DNA of 6,884 nucleotides from an uncultured Erysipelotrichaceae bacterium (GTDB lineage Bacteria > Bacillota_I > Bacilli_A > Erysipelotrichales > Erysipelotrichaceae): contig CALEMD010000251.1 in assembly GCA_937902945.1 (NCBI GenBank), positions 1 through 6,884 of the forward strand. Reading direction: 5' to 3'. Position numbers and translations under genes: made by a program. Below, piece after piece: positions 1 through 6,834 of this stretch (position 1 is the first letter of the stretch; the number at the start of each line of letters is the position of its first letter). Under the pieces are notes generated by a model. That model saw only the letters and a list, made by a program, of their open reading frames with translations, had not been told where the DNA came from and searched no databases.

Positions 1-624
1 GACAATGCCGGCTTTCATAAAACTGATGCCGGAATCAAATTTAATGGATCCATTATCGAAATAGGTATATGGAAGTCCAAGGCAGCTCGGCAGCATATCC
101 ACTCCGAAGTTGCCCTGAAAGGCAAGATTGTGAATGGTATATACATGCTTGATATTCTGGTATCTAGGATCATCCGCATAGCAGGCATGGCAGATCAGAG
201 GAACCATTCCTGCATGCCAGTCATGGCTGTGGATGATGTTCGGCCACCAGTTGAGGAAATAGATCATATCCAAAGCAGCCCTCTGGAAGAAGGCAAACCT
301 CTCACCATCATCCTCAAAGCCATACATGCCATTTCTTTCAAAGTATCCTTTATGCTCAATGAAATAATAGACAACTCCATCTACTTTCTTCTGATAGAAG
401 GTAGCCGGCTGGTCAATCCATCCAGAATGAACCTGTATTGTGCCCAGTCTTTCCAGTTCTGCATAGTGCTTGTCAATAATCTTCTTGTAAAGCGGCAGTA
501 CCACACGGACATCATGTCCTCTTTTAGCCAGTGCCTTAGGCAGACTGCCGATGACATCAGCCAGACCGCCGCTCTTAATGAAAGGCAGTCCTTCTGCTGC
601 TACAAACAGAATAGATCTTGTCAT
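1..624 (-). CDS. glgA: Glycogen synthase (ADP-glucose type), N-terminal 208 residues, cut by the window edge
   Basis: Cytoplasmic GT5-family glycosyltransferase that transfers glucose from ADP-glucose to the non-reducing end of an alpha-1,4-glucan. I read the frame directly from the minus strand; it is open from the ATG at 624-622 to the window edge, where it ends on a codon boundary. Visible motifs are the N-terminal KSGGLADVIGSLPKAL (residues 17-32, the family's KxGGL nucleotide-sugar loop), HSHDWHAG (132-139) and YTIHNLAFQG (162-171), which carries the conserved active-site His165. This is the N-terminal Rossmann domain. The family is usually about 475-480 residues, so a little under half is present and the C-terminal domain lies outside. 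The start is supported by a strong ribosome binding site 8 bases upstream. It is the third gene of glgC-glgD-glgA, 22 bases after the glgD stop. Identification is secure. Confidence 0.97.
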   Translation of the reverse strand, partial: MTRSILFVAAEGLPFIKSGGLADVIGSLPKALAKRGHDVRVVLPLYKKIIDKHYAELERLGTIQVHSGWIDQPATFYQKKVDGVVYYFIEHKGYFERNGMYGFEDDGERFAFFQRAALDMIYFLNWWPNIIHSHDWHAGMVPLICHACYADDPRYQNIKHVYTIHNLAFQGNFGVDMLPSCLGLPYTYFDNGSIKFDSGISFMKAGIV

Positions 625-632
625 GCTCCGAT

Positions 633-640
633 TCCTCCCT
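633..640 (-). promoter_or_regulatory. Ribosome binding site of glgA
   Basis: The minus strand reads AGGGAGGA, with 8 bases between it and the glgA ATG. It lies wholly in the 22-base glgD-glgA gap and fixes the glgA start. Confidence 0.85.
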
Positions 641-646
641 CTGTCT

Positions 647-1762
647 TCAGATACGGTCACGGCGTTTTACATAGACCGGCTGCTGATCTGTCCCCTTCAG
701 TTCCTTGACGTGATGAATGATGGCACTCTTATCAACAACCACATGATCCAATTTAGCGCCTTTGCCGATATATGCTCCAGGCAGTATGATGCAGTTCTTT
801 ACAACTGCTCCTTCCTGCACAGTAACATTTCTGCCGAGAATAGAATCCTTAACTGTACCATCAACGACACATCCATTCGCAACCACACTGCCGGACACCT
901 GAGCATGTTCAGAATAGCGGGTCGGGCATGAGTCATTGGTGATTGTATAGATAGGTCTTTCCGGTCTGAACAGCTGTTCAGCAACCGCCGGATCTCTCAG
1001 CTGCATGCTTATGCGATAGTATTCATGCAGTGAATTGATGCAGGCGACATATCCCTTGACGTTGTATCCGCGGATATCCAGTTCTTCACAGGAATCCGCA
1101 AGGATATCCTTGAACCAGTACAGAGCACTTGTCTCTGCCGCTTTGCGAACCAGTTCAATAAACAGTTTCTTTGTTAATACATACGCTTCCATGGAAATGA
1201 AGCGATTCTTGTTCTTGCCGCGGTTCTTCTCAATAGATGTGACTCTCTTATTCTTATCCATCTGCAGCACATCACAGCCTAGATAGCTTGTCTTTGCTTC
1301 ATCTGTGGCCGTATAGAGAACTGTAATATCTGCTTTCGAACTCAGATGCACCTTCATGACTTCATTGAAGTCAATGTTATAGATGAAATAGCTTGGAGCC
1401 ATGACAACATACGGATCCATGTCTTCTTCAATGTACTGCATGTTCTGCATGAAGTTGGCAATATCATGATTGTAAACCGGTGATGAGAAATTCTGCTCTC
1501 CATAGAGAATATGCAGTTTCCCACGCTTGTTGTTGATATTGTAATGTGCTCCTGTACCTAAGTGTTCAATCAGACTGCGCGGCTTATTCTTAGGATACAC
1601 CTGAATATGGGAAATGCCGGAATTGGTCATATCACTCAGAATGAAGTCAATCATTCTGTAGCGTCCCATGCAGCTGATCGCTGCGGCAGGACGGTATTCT
1701 CCAAGTCCTTCGATATTAGCGGTGTCGTCTTCAAAATTGATGATTCCCAATGCGTCTAACAT
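647..1762 (-). CDS. glgD: GlgD, regulatory (non-catalytic type) subunit of glucose-1-phosphate adenylyltransferase
   Basis: Paralogue of GlgC found with it in many Firmicutes. Family knowledge is that GlgD is itself poorly active or inactive but forms a hetero-oligomer with GlgC and raises its activity. The 371 residues keep the nucleotidyltransferase layout: an N-terminal region with RPAAAISCMGRYRMIDF (24-40) and LSDMTNSGI (42-50), followed by a C-terminal left-handed beta-helix of hexapeptide-like repeats from about residue 285 to 350 (for example SGSVVANGCVVDGTVKDS, 290-307). The catalytic signatures of GlgC are missing. There is no GGRGTRL loop (GLGEYRPA instead), SGDH is replaced by APSY (122-125), and EKP is EKN (178-180). 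These losses are typical of GlgD. The start at 1762 has a TAGGAGG site 8 bases upstream; the gene begins 12 bases after the glgC stop and ends with TGA. Confidence 0.95.
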   Translation of the reverse strand: MLDALGIINFEDDTANIEGLGEYRPAAAISCMGRYRMIDFILSDMTNSGISHIQVYPKNKPRSLIEHLGTGAHYNINNKRGKLHILYGEQNFSSPVYNHDIANFMQNMQYIEEDMDPYVVMAPSYFIYNIDFNEVMKVHLSSKADITVLYTATDEAKTSYLGCDVLQMDKNKRVTSIEKNRGKNKNRFISMEAYVLTKKLFIELVRKAAETSALYWFKDILADSCEELDIRGYNVKGYVACINSLHEYYRISMQLRDPAVAEQLFRPERPIYTITNDSCPTRYSEHAQVSGSVVANGCVVDGTVKDSILGRNVTVQEGAVVKNCIILPGAYIGKGAKLDHVVVDKSAIIHHVKELKGTDQQPVYVKRRDRI

Positions 1763-1770
1763 CTCTCTAT

Positions 1771-1777
1771 CCTCCTA
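1771..1777 (-). promoter_or_regulatory. Ribosome binding site of glgD overlapping the glgC stop codon
   Basis: The minus strand reads TAGGAGG, where TAG is the stop codon of glgC, and the glgD ATG follows after 8 bases. Ribosomes finishing glgC therefore end on the glgD initiation site, a layout that usually couples translation and would help keep the two subunits in balance. Confidence 0.85.
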
Positions 1778-2905
1778 CTCTGTATCCTTGGCAATTAGTT
1801 CAATATGCTCGCTGTCCTTGCTGCCAGCAGCGGTTCCTGCCTTGATTGTCACATCTTCTGCCACTATGCAGCGGATGACAGTTGCATTGTCTTCAATGCA
1901 GGCCCCAGGCATAATTACACTGTCAATGACTTTAGCCTCTTTGCCCACATGGCAGTTGGTAGAAAGAACGGAATTCTTTACGGAGCCTAGAACAATGCAT
2001 CCCTGGGTAATATAGGCGTTTTCTATCTTTGCATCCTGTCCTATATACTGCGGCAGAGCATTGACATCTTCTGTATAGATCTTCCAAGCCGGATCGCCAA
2101 GATCCAGTTCATCACGATCATCAAGCAGATCCATATTTGCTTCCCAAAGGCTGTCGATCGTTCCTACATCCTTCCAATATCCCTTGAAGCGATAGGCAAC
2201 CAGCTTCTTCTTATCATTCAGATAAGCTGGAATAATATCTTTGCCAAAGTCATGAGTAGACTGCGGATTCTTGCCGTCCTCTACCAAATACTTGCGCAAT
2301 GCCTTATAGGTGAAGATATAGATGCCCATGCTTGCCAGATTGCTCTTTGGATGCTCGGGCTTCTCTTCAAATTCTACGATATTATCATTTTTATCTGTGT
2401 TCATGATACCGAAGCGGCATGCTTCTTTCAGCGGCACTTCCAGCACTGCGATTGTTGCATCGGCTTCCTTTACCTTGTGATATGCAAGCATCTTCGCATA
2501 ATTCATCTTATAGATGTGATCGCCGGATAATATCAGCACATATTCCGGATTGACACTGTCAAGAAAATCAATGTTCTGTGTAATGGCATCTGCTGTGCCG
2601 CGGTAAAGATCAAATCCTGTCTGATCTTTCTCACGCGGAGTCAGTACAAATACGCCGCCATCATTTGTATCCAGTCCCCAATGATGATCTCTTCCTACAT
2701 AGAAATTCAGAAGAACGGACTCATACTGTGTCAATACACCAACCGTGCTGATGTCGGAGTTGGCACAGTTGCTGAGCGGAAAATCAATGATTCGATACTT
2801 GCCGCCAAAATGAACGGCAGGCTTTGCTACCTTTTTGGTTAGGTCGAGCAGGCGGGTTCCCCTTCCTCCTGCTAGGACCATTGCAACCATTGTGTTTGCT
2901 CTCAT
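1775..2905 (-). CDS. glgC: Glucose-1-phosphate adenylyltransferase, catalytic subunit (ADP-glucose pyrophosphorylase)
   Basis: Makes ADP-glucose and pyrophosphate from ATP and glucose-1-phosphate, the committed and usually allosterically controlled step of bacterial glycogen synthesis in the cytoplasm. The 376 residues match the compact Firmicute form. The motifs are complete and in order: GGRGTRL (13-19, nucleotide loop), AKPAVHFGGKYRIIDF (27-42), LSNC (44-47), RGTADAI (102-108), LSGDHIYKM (126-134, with metal-binding Asp129), EKP (181-183, Lys182 being the glucose-1-phosphate contact by family alignment), SMGIYIF (192-198), HDFGKDIIP (218-226) and GYWKDVGT (242-249). The C-terminal part from about 285 is a beta-helix regulatory domain. 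The ATG at 2905 is chosen because CAGGAGG lies 8 bases upstream; the internal Met6 has no such site. First gene of the glg operon, preceded by an 83-base gap holding a promoter candidate. Confidence 0.97.
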   Translation of the reverse strand: MRANTMVAMVLAGGRGTRLLDLTKKVAKPAVHFGGKYRIIDFPLSNCANSDISTVGVLTQYESVLLNFYVGRDHHWGLDTNDGGVFVLTPREKDQTGFDLYRGTADAITQNIDFLDSVNPEYVLILSGDHIYKMNYAKMLAYHKVKEADATIAVLEVPLKEACRFGIMNTDKNDNIVEFEEKPEHPKSNLASMGIYIFTYKALRKYLVEDGKNPQSTHDFGKDIIPAYLNDKKKLVAYRFKGYWKDVGTIDSLWEANMDLLDDRDELDLGDPAWKIYTEDVNALPQYIGQDAKIENAYITQGCIVLGSVKNSVLSTNCHVGKEAKVIDSVIMPGACIEDNATVIRCIVAEDVTIKAGTAAGSKDSEHIELIAKDTE

Positions 2906-2913
2906 TATTCTAG

Positions 2914-2920
2914 CCTCCTG
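2914..2920 (-). promoter_or_regulatory. Ribosome binding site of glgC
   Basis: The minus strand reads CAGGAGG with 8 bases to the ATG at 2905, the same spacing as for glgD and glgA. It decides the start in favour of Met1 over Met6. Confidence 0.85.
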
Positions 2921-2943
2921 AGCTGAGTAATACCTCTGACTTC

Positions 2944-2949
2944 ATTATA
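2944..2949 (-). promoter_or_regulatory. Probable -10 box of the glgCDA promoter
   Basis: A perfect TATAAT on the minus strand, 38 bases before the glgC ATG, in the only sizeable intergenic gap. A start at an A near 2937 would give a leader of about 30 bases. No good -35 hexamer stands 16-18 bases upstream (AAGGAA at spacer 17), and there is no TG extension. A TTGCAA lies 22 bases upstream, which is too far for a normal promoter. The promoter may be weak or activator-dependent, with a palindrome covering the -35 position. Confidence 0.55.
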
Positions 2950-2963
2950 GCGCGAAAGATGGA

Positions 2964-2980
2964 TAATTCCTTTGCAATTA
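2964..2980 (-). promoter_or_regulatory. Operator-like imperfect palindrome over the -35 region of glgC
   Basis: The minus strand reads TAATTGCAAAGGAATTA. Six of seven arm positions pair around a central AAA, the exception being a G-G mismatch. Its centre (2972) is about 35 bases upstream of the inferred transcription start. It does not match the catabolite-control (cre) consensus. The size and placement fit a dimeric regulator, but A+T-rich palindromes of this length can arise by chance. Confidence 0.3.
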
Positions 2981-2988
2981 GCAGTGAT

Positions 2989-3678
2989 TCAATGGTTTTT
3001 TCCGTTTTTTGACAAATCCGGAATCTGCCAGTCAATCGGCACTATCCCTTTTTCTTCAAGAAATGCATTGGTCTTAGAAAAATGACGGCACCCAAAAAAA
3101 CCATTGTATGCAGAAAGAGGCGATGGATGCGCTGCCGTCAATACCAGATGTCTGTCTGTATCAATCATAGATGTTTTCATCTTTGCATTTCTTCCCCAAA
3201 GCAGAAAAACGATAGGAGTATCTCTTTCGTTCAGTTTCTGTATGGCATGATCTGTAAATGTCTCCCAGCCATGATTTGCATGGGACAGCGGTGACGATTC
3301 CCGTACTGTCAGAATTGTATTCAGAAGAAATACTCCCTGCATTGCCCATGGCATCAGATAGCCGTTATCAGGTATTCTGCAGTTCATATCTTCATGCAGT
3401 TCCTTGAATATATTCTGCAGGCTTGGCGGGATAGGAACTCCTGGATTGACCGAGAAGCACATGCCATGTGCCTGTCCTGGCTGATGATAGGGATCCTGAC
3501 CAAGAATAACCGTCTTCACTTTTGAATAATCAACTGTCTCAAATGCACTGAACACCTGTTTCTTTGGAGGATAAATATGCTGCGTATCATACTGCTCATG
3601 AACAAAAGATGCTAAAGGCTGAAAATAAGGCTGCTTGAATTCATTCTGCAGAAAAGGTGTCCATTCATTTTCTCTCAT
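2989..3678 (-). CDS. ung: Uracil-DNA glycosylase, family 1
   Basis: Removes uracil from DNA, arising from cytosine deamination or dUTP incorporation, as the first step of base excision repair. With the start at 3678 the protein has 229 residues, the usual family length. All family-1 motifs are intact: GQDPYH (60-65, Asp62 as the water-activating residue), the uracil-stacking Phe75, LLNT with Asn120 (118-121), and HPSPLS (184-189) with catalytic His184 and the DNA-intercalating Leu188. An earlier in-frame ATG at 3702 would add eight residues. I reject it because it lies inside the upstream coding region without a ribosome binding site, whereas the ATG at 3678 has GAGGA 5 bases before it. The gene begins 8 bases after the upstream lipoprotein stop, so it is probably cotranscribed. 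It ends with TGA and no terminator-like hairpin before the glgC promoter candidate. Confidence 0.97.
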   Translation of the reverse strand: MRENEWTPFLQNEFKQPYFQPLASFVHEQYDTQHIYPPKKQVFSAFETVDYSKVKTVILGQDPYHQPGQAHGMCFSVNPGVPIPPSLQNIFKELHEDMNCRIPDNGYLMPWAMQGVFLLNTILTVRESSPLSHANHGWETFTDHAIQKLNERDTPIVFLLWGRNAKMKTSMIDTDRHLVLTAAHPSPLSAYNGFFGCRHFSKTNAFLEEKGIVPIDWQIPDLSKNGKNH

Positions 3679-3683
3679 ATCTG

Positions 3684-3688
3684 TCCTC
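3684..3688 (-). promoter_or_regulatory. Ribosome binding site of ung, overlapping the upstream stop codon
   Basis: GAGGA on the minus strand, 5 bases before the ATG at 3678. Its first two bases are the last two of the preceding gene's TGA. It supports the shorter ung start and suggests translational coupling. Confidence 0.6.
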
Positions 3689-4955
3689 ACTCCAGTATCC
3701 ATTCAGCAAGATCATTGATCATATCTTTGCTGATTGCATCTTCATCTGCTTCTCTGAAATCATGATCCAGTCCTTTATAGCTCTCGGTGCGTATCAGACT
3801 CTTCTTCTTCACCATTTCTTTTTCTGGCAGATAGTCTGTTTCATAGCTGTATTCTGCATCTTCCTCCGGAAACAGTATCAGTACCGGAACCGATAGGATG
3901 TTTATATACTTCTCTGCTTTATATGCATTCATCTGTTTCCAGTAGTCTGCGGAATACCCAAGCAGGAGTTCATCCGTATCTTCTGTATCCAATGTCTGTA
4001 TCTTTGCGACAGCCTGCTTCATAGCAGAAAGCTCGGAATCCATTTCTGCATCAGAGAGATTCTGTGCTTTCAGTTCATTCTCTTTTCCAGACAGAAGTAT
4101 TTCTTCATAACCGCGATAGGATCCAGCTAGAACCACCGCTCCATGCAGTTCAAAGTGATTCTTTGTCATACCCAAAGACAGCAATGCACTCTTTCCATGC
4201 CCAATATAATAAATCTCTGATGCATTGACGGCTTCCGTTTCTGCTATATGAATGGCATAGGCAATATCATGCGTATACTCTTCTTCAAGCGTCACCGCAT
4301 AGGGATCCATTGCCAGTTCAGGATAAACTTCATAGCGAAGCGGCAGACGGATGCTTGCGACCCCCTGCTTTGCCAGGCCGATTGCCAGTTCCGCCAGGAA
4401 TGCATATTCCTTTTCTGTATCTTCTGAACTGTCCGGCACAAGAATAGCAACCGGTGGATTAGACGTGCTGTTTGGCAGCGTTAAAACACCGTCTGTCTGA
4501 GGGGATGGCCCGATTGCAATTATGCTCTGTGTGTATGCATTGCCATTTTCCACAGTCACCTGTGTCTGTACAGAGTAAGAAGATGCACGGATGTACATGT
4601 TTTCATCATACTGCATGTATACCCTGTACACCCCATTGTCAGAATTGAAATACGCATAGCCGGCATTGCGGATATCATCCTGTACAGCAAGCACATGATC
4701 CAAACTGCCGGAACTCTTTTTCAAAGTATCCGCAGCTGTATTCAATTCTTTTTTTACTGCATCATCCGATAAATACTTGCTGACAGAATCCATGTCATTA
4801 TTCAGCAGATATCCAGCTATCTCTTCTGTTCTCTGTTCAATGTTCTCTTTGCTTACAGTCAGCGCAAGACTGTCTGCTTTCTCTGCACAGCCGCAGAGTG
4901 TACATAATGCTGTCACTGCTGAAAGCAGTATTCTGACAGTCTTAGAGGGCATCAT
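3687..4955 (-). CDS. Exported lipoprotein with alpha/beta-hydrolase fold (possible pseudo-enzyme)
   Basis: With the start at 4955 this is 422 residues. Lys5 and Arg8 precede a hydrophobic stretch and a lipobox-like LCGC (20-23), so Cys23 would be lipidated and the protein held on the outer face of the membrane. Residues about 34-140 resemble the small helical/NTF2-like domain (DUF3887 type) often found before such hydrolases. Residues about 168-422 look like an alpha/beta hydrolase: strand VAILVP (169-174), nucleophile-elbow region YYIGHGKSA (249-257), strand VPVLILFPEED with Asp366, and GLDHDF with His398. Unusually, Gly254 stands where the nucleophile Ser of GHSxG is expected, and the HGSG-type loop after the first strand is PDSSE. 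Substrate is unknown. ATG at 4955 is preferred over 4997, which would prepend 14 residues to the signal peptide; only a weak AAGAAG precedes it, and it overlaps the upstream gene by 14 bases. Confidence 0.85.
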   Translation of the reverse strand: MMPSKTVRILLSAVTALCTLCGCAEKADSLALTVSKENIEQRTEEIAGYLLNNDMDSVSKYLSDDAVKKELNTAADTLKKSSGSLDHVLAVQDDIRNAGYAYFNSDNGVYRVYMQYDENMYIRASSYSVQTQVTVENGNAYTQSIIAIGPSPQTDGVLTLPNSTSNPPVAILVPDSSEDTEKEYAFLAELAIGLAKQGVASIRLPLRYEVYPELAMDPYAVTLEEEYTHDIAYAIHIAETEAVNASEIYYIGHGKSALLSLGMTKNHFELHGAVVLAGSYRGYEEILLSGKENELKAQNLSDAEMDSELSAMKQAVAKIQTLDTEDTDELLLGYSADYWKQMNAYKAEKYINILSVPVLILFPEEDAEYSYETDYLPEKEMVKKKSLIRTESYKGLDHDFREADEDAISKDMINDLAEWILE

Positions 4956-6834
4956 GGTTCTTCTTTTTCTTATGAAGAACATAGGCAGCTGCCGCAATCA
5001 CTGCTATGGCTGCCGCTCCGGCAATCATGAAACCTGTATTGCTGCTAGAAGTTTCTTTCTTAGCAGTATTATCCTCAATATTTGCGGAAGGCTCAGCACC
5101 ACCGATATATGCATTGACATCCTCTTCAACCATTTCAAACGGCCGATCGCCATTGGTGAGCAATACTGTATTGAATTCCTTCAGATCAAAGCTGCCCTGC
5201 ATCTGTTCTTCAGCTGTACTCTTCAGATTCTCAAAGCGTATCAGACCGATTCCATATGGCAACAGCTGTCCTGGATATTCGAGTACAAAATCAACATAGT
5301 ATGATGCTGCATCCGAATTCAATCCAATATCATCCATCCAGTCGGAAACTTCTTCCACTGAATATCCAAGTCCATTGACCAATAGATCAATCTGTGCGTC
5401 CATAACATATCCCAGTTCTGTTTCAAGGATATGCATTTCCTGCACATCCTCACTGAGAGATGAATAGCCATAGCTGGCAATCTCGGTGTACATCGCCCAG
5501 CCTTCCGTATAGCCGATATGGCTCAATGCAGCACGGATATGGCGCGGGTTTGTGCTCTGGAACCATGTCATCTGATATAAGTGTCCAGGATATCCCTCGT
5601 GTGCCAGCGTTTCATATGAGCTGTTGGCATCACTGATATTGGAATCATTGACCTTGATGACATTATGACTGTAGTCATCAAGCGGTGCGCCAACGTAGTA
5701 TGCAGTTACTGCATCATCCGCTACACTTGGATCCAGACTGCTGATGGTATACGTGACATCCGGTCCCTGCGGGTAATCCGCAAGCTGCTTGGAAAGGAAG
5801 GAAAGAACTTCATCCGGTGTTGTCTGTTCCACTGTTTCAGAACTGTACTGATCTTCTATATTCTTATTGCTGGAAAGCAGTTTTACATACCGATTGATGA
5901 CATCCTTCAGAAATGTATTGGCAAGATCAGATACCTCCTGCACGCTCAGGCTTGAACTAGTCTTATACTGAACAAGTGCTTCATAGTATTCTTTGCCATC
6001 TTTATAATTGTATAAACCGCCATCAATACTGCGGCTTGAGCGAAGGGTTTCCAACACTTCTGCAGCATTCTCAAAAGCTGGAATATAGGAATTCAATACA
6101 ATCTCTTTATTCCTTGTTTTATAGTCTTCTTTCTCTGCATCGCTCAATCCTTCATAGGCGTCTATATTCTCGTTGAAGATGACAATAAGCGCATTGTCTT
6201 CTTTCTTCTCTGTAAACTTTTCCATGGAAGATAGAGTCTGATCAAGAGCCGTATCAGTCATGAAATAGCCCTCTGCCGCCTGTGTCTTGGTGAATTCAAG
6301 GGCTGATTCTACATATGCCTTGACACTACCTAGATAACTCAGATAATCCTCAATATCTTCTTTTTCATAGATGACAAATTCTGTAAAGACCGTCATCAGA
6401 TTATCAAAAATGCCAGTAGACGGAGAAAAATAGAAATCCAGCATTGGGTATTCATTCAAAGCCTTATACTTTGTCAGATAATCAAGATAGATATCGTAAT
6501 CTGTCTTCTGTGAATCAGACAGTGTTTCATAGTCAAACTTCTTTAGCTCGGCAATGGATTCATCCGCATCTTCAACAGCATCTGTATAGTCTTCAAGATC
6601 TACTGTATCCAGTACCGCATCCGGTTTTTCTATGCCAAGTGCTTTATAGTCTTTGACTGTATAATGCAGTGTCGAATAATCTGTTTCCATGGATTCAATA
6701 AATTCTGATTCAAGGAATGCATCAAAGTCAGCATTATCTGCATTTTCTTCTGCATATACGCTGATAGGTGCGGAACAAATCAATAGCATGCTGCTCAATA
6801 AACCAACGGTCAATCGCTTCCAGATGTTTTTCAT
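4942..6834 (-). CDS. Secreted, membrane-tethered DUF885-family putative zinc metallopeptidase
   Basis: 630 residues. An N-terminal signal peptide (KRLTVG followed by a hydrophobic core) has a likely cleavage after VYA (residue 28). The acidic extracellular body carries the DUF885 signatures: AHEGYPGHLYQ (411-421), whose His412, Glu413 and His418 form an HExxxxH-like metal site, EGWAMYTE (444-451), with Glu444 the likely third ligand, and YPGQLLPYGIG (520-530), matching the family's C-terminal motif. The family is distantly related to thermolysin-like and M32-type metallopeptidases; the substrate is not known, and peptide hydrolysis is inferred. The tail has a hydrophobic segment (about 602-620) followed by HKKKK, a membrane anchor with the charged end inside. 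SSNTG just before it resembles a degenerate sortase signal lacking the Leu-Pro. The ATG at 6834 has only a weak purine-rich AAGAAA before it. It overlaps the following lipoprotein gene by 14 bases. Confidence 0.9.
   Translation of the reverse strand: MKNIWKRLTVGLLSSMLLICSAPISVYAEENADNADFDAFLESEFIESMETDYSTLHYTVKDYKALGIEKPDAVLDTVDLEDYTDAVEDADESIAELKKFDYETLSDSQKTDYDIYLDYLTKYKALNEYPMLDFYFSPSTGIFDNLMTVFTEFVIYEKEDIEDYLSYLGSVKAYVESALEFTKTQAAEGYFMTDTALDQTLSSMEKFTEKKEDNALIVIFNENIDAYEGLSDAEKEDYKTRNKEIVLNSYIPAFENAAEVLETLRSSRSIDGGLYNYKDGKEYYEALVQYKTSSSLSVQEVSDLANTFLKDVINRYVKLLSSNKNIEDQYSSETVEQTTPDEVLSFLSKQLADYPQGPDVTYTISSLDPSVADDAVTAYYVGAPLDDYSHNVIKVNDSNISDANSSYETLAHEGYPGHLYQMTWFQSTNPRHIRAALSHIGYTEGWAMYTEIASYGYSSLSEDVQEMHILETELGYVMDAQIDLLVNGLGYSVEEVSDWMDDIGLNSDAASYYVDFVLEYPGQLLPYGIGLIRFENLKSTAEEQMQGSFDLKEFNTVLLTNGDRPFEMVEEDVNAYIGGAEPSANIEDNTAKKETSSSNTGFMIAGAAAIAVIAAAAYVLHKKKKNHDAL

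Noticed and set aside
130..708. Open frame of 192 codons on the plus strand
   Set aside because: It lies antisense to glgA and the end of glgD, whose proteins carry clear family motifs. Its own translation shows no recognisable domain and it has no good ribosome binding site.
2906..2988. Possible terminator of ung or catabolite-control (cre) site in the ung-glgC gap
   Set aside because: No G+C-rich stem followed by a T run is present, and no segment matches the cre consensus well.
3679..3702. Upstream ATG that would lengthen ung by eight residues
   Set aside because: It lies within the lipoprotein coding sequence without a Shine-Dalgarno site, while the ATG at 3678 has GAGGA before it and gives the family's usual length.
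4956..4997. Upstream ATG that would lengthen the lipoprotein by 14 residues
   Set aside because: The added residues come from antiquely overlapping DUF885 tail codons read in another frame and would push the lipobox away from the N-terminus. The shorter start gives a standard lipoprotein signal peptide.
4777..5304. Open frame of 175 codons on the plus strand across the DUF885-lipoprotein junction
   Set aside because: It is antisense to two well-supported genes. Its hydrophobic stretches mirror the signal peptide and the transmembrane tail coded on the other strand.
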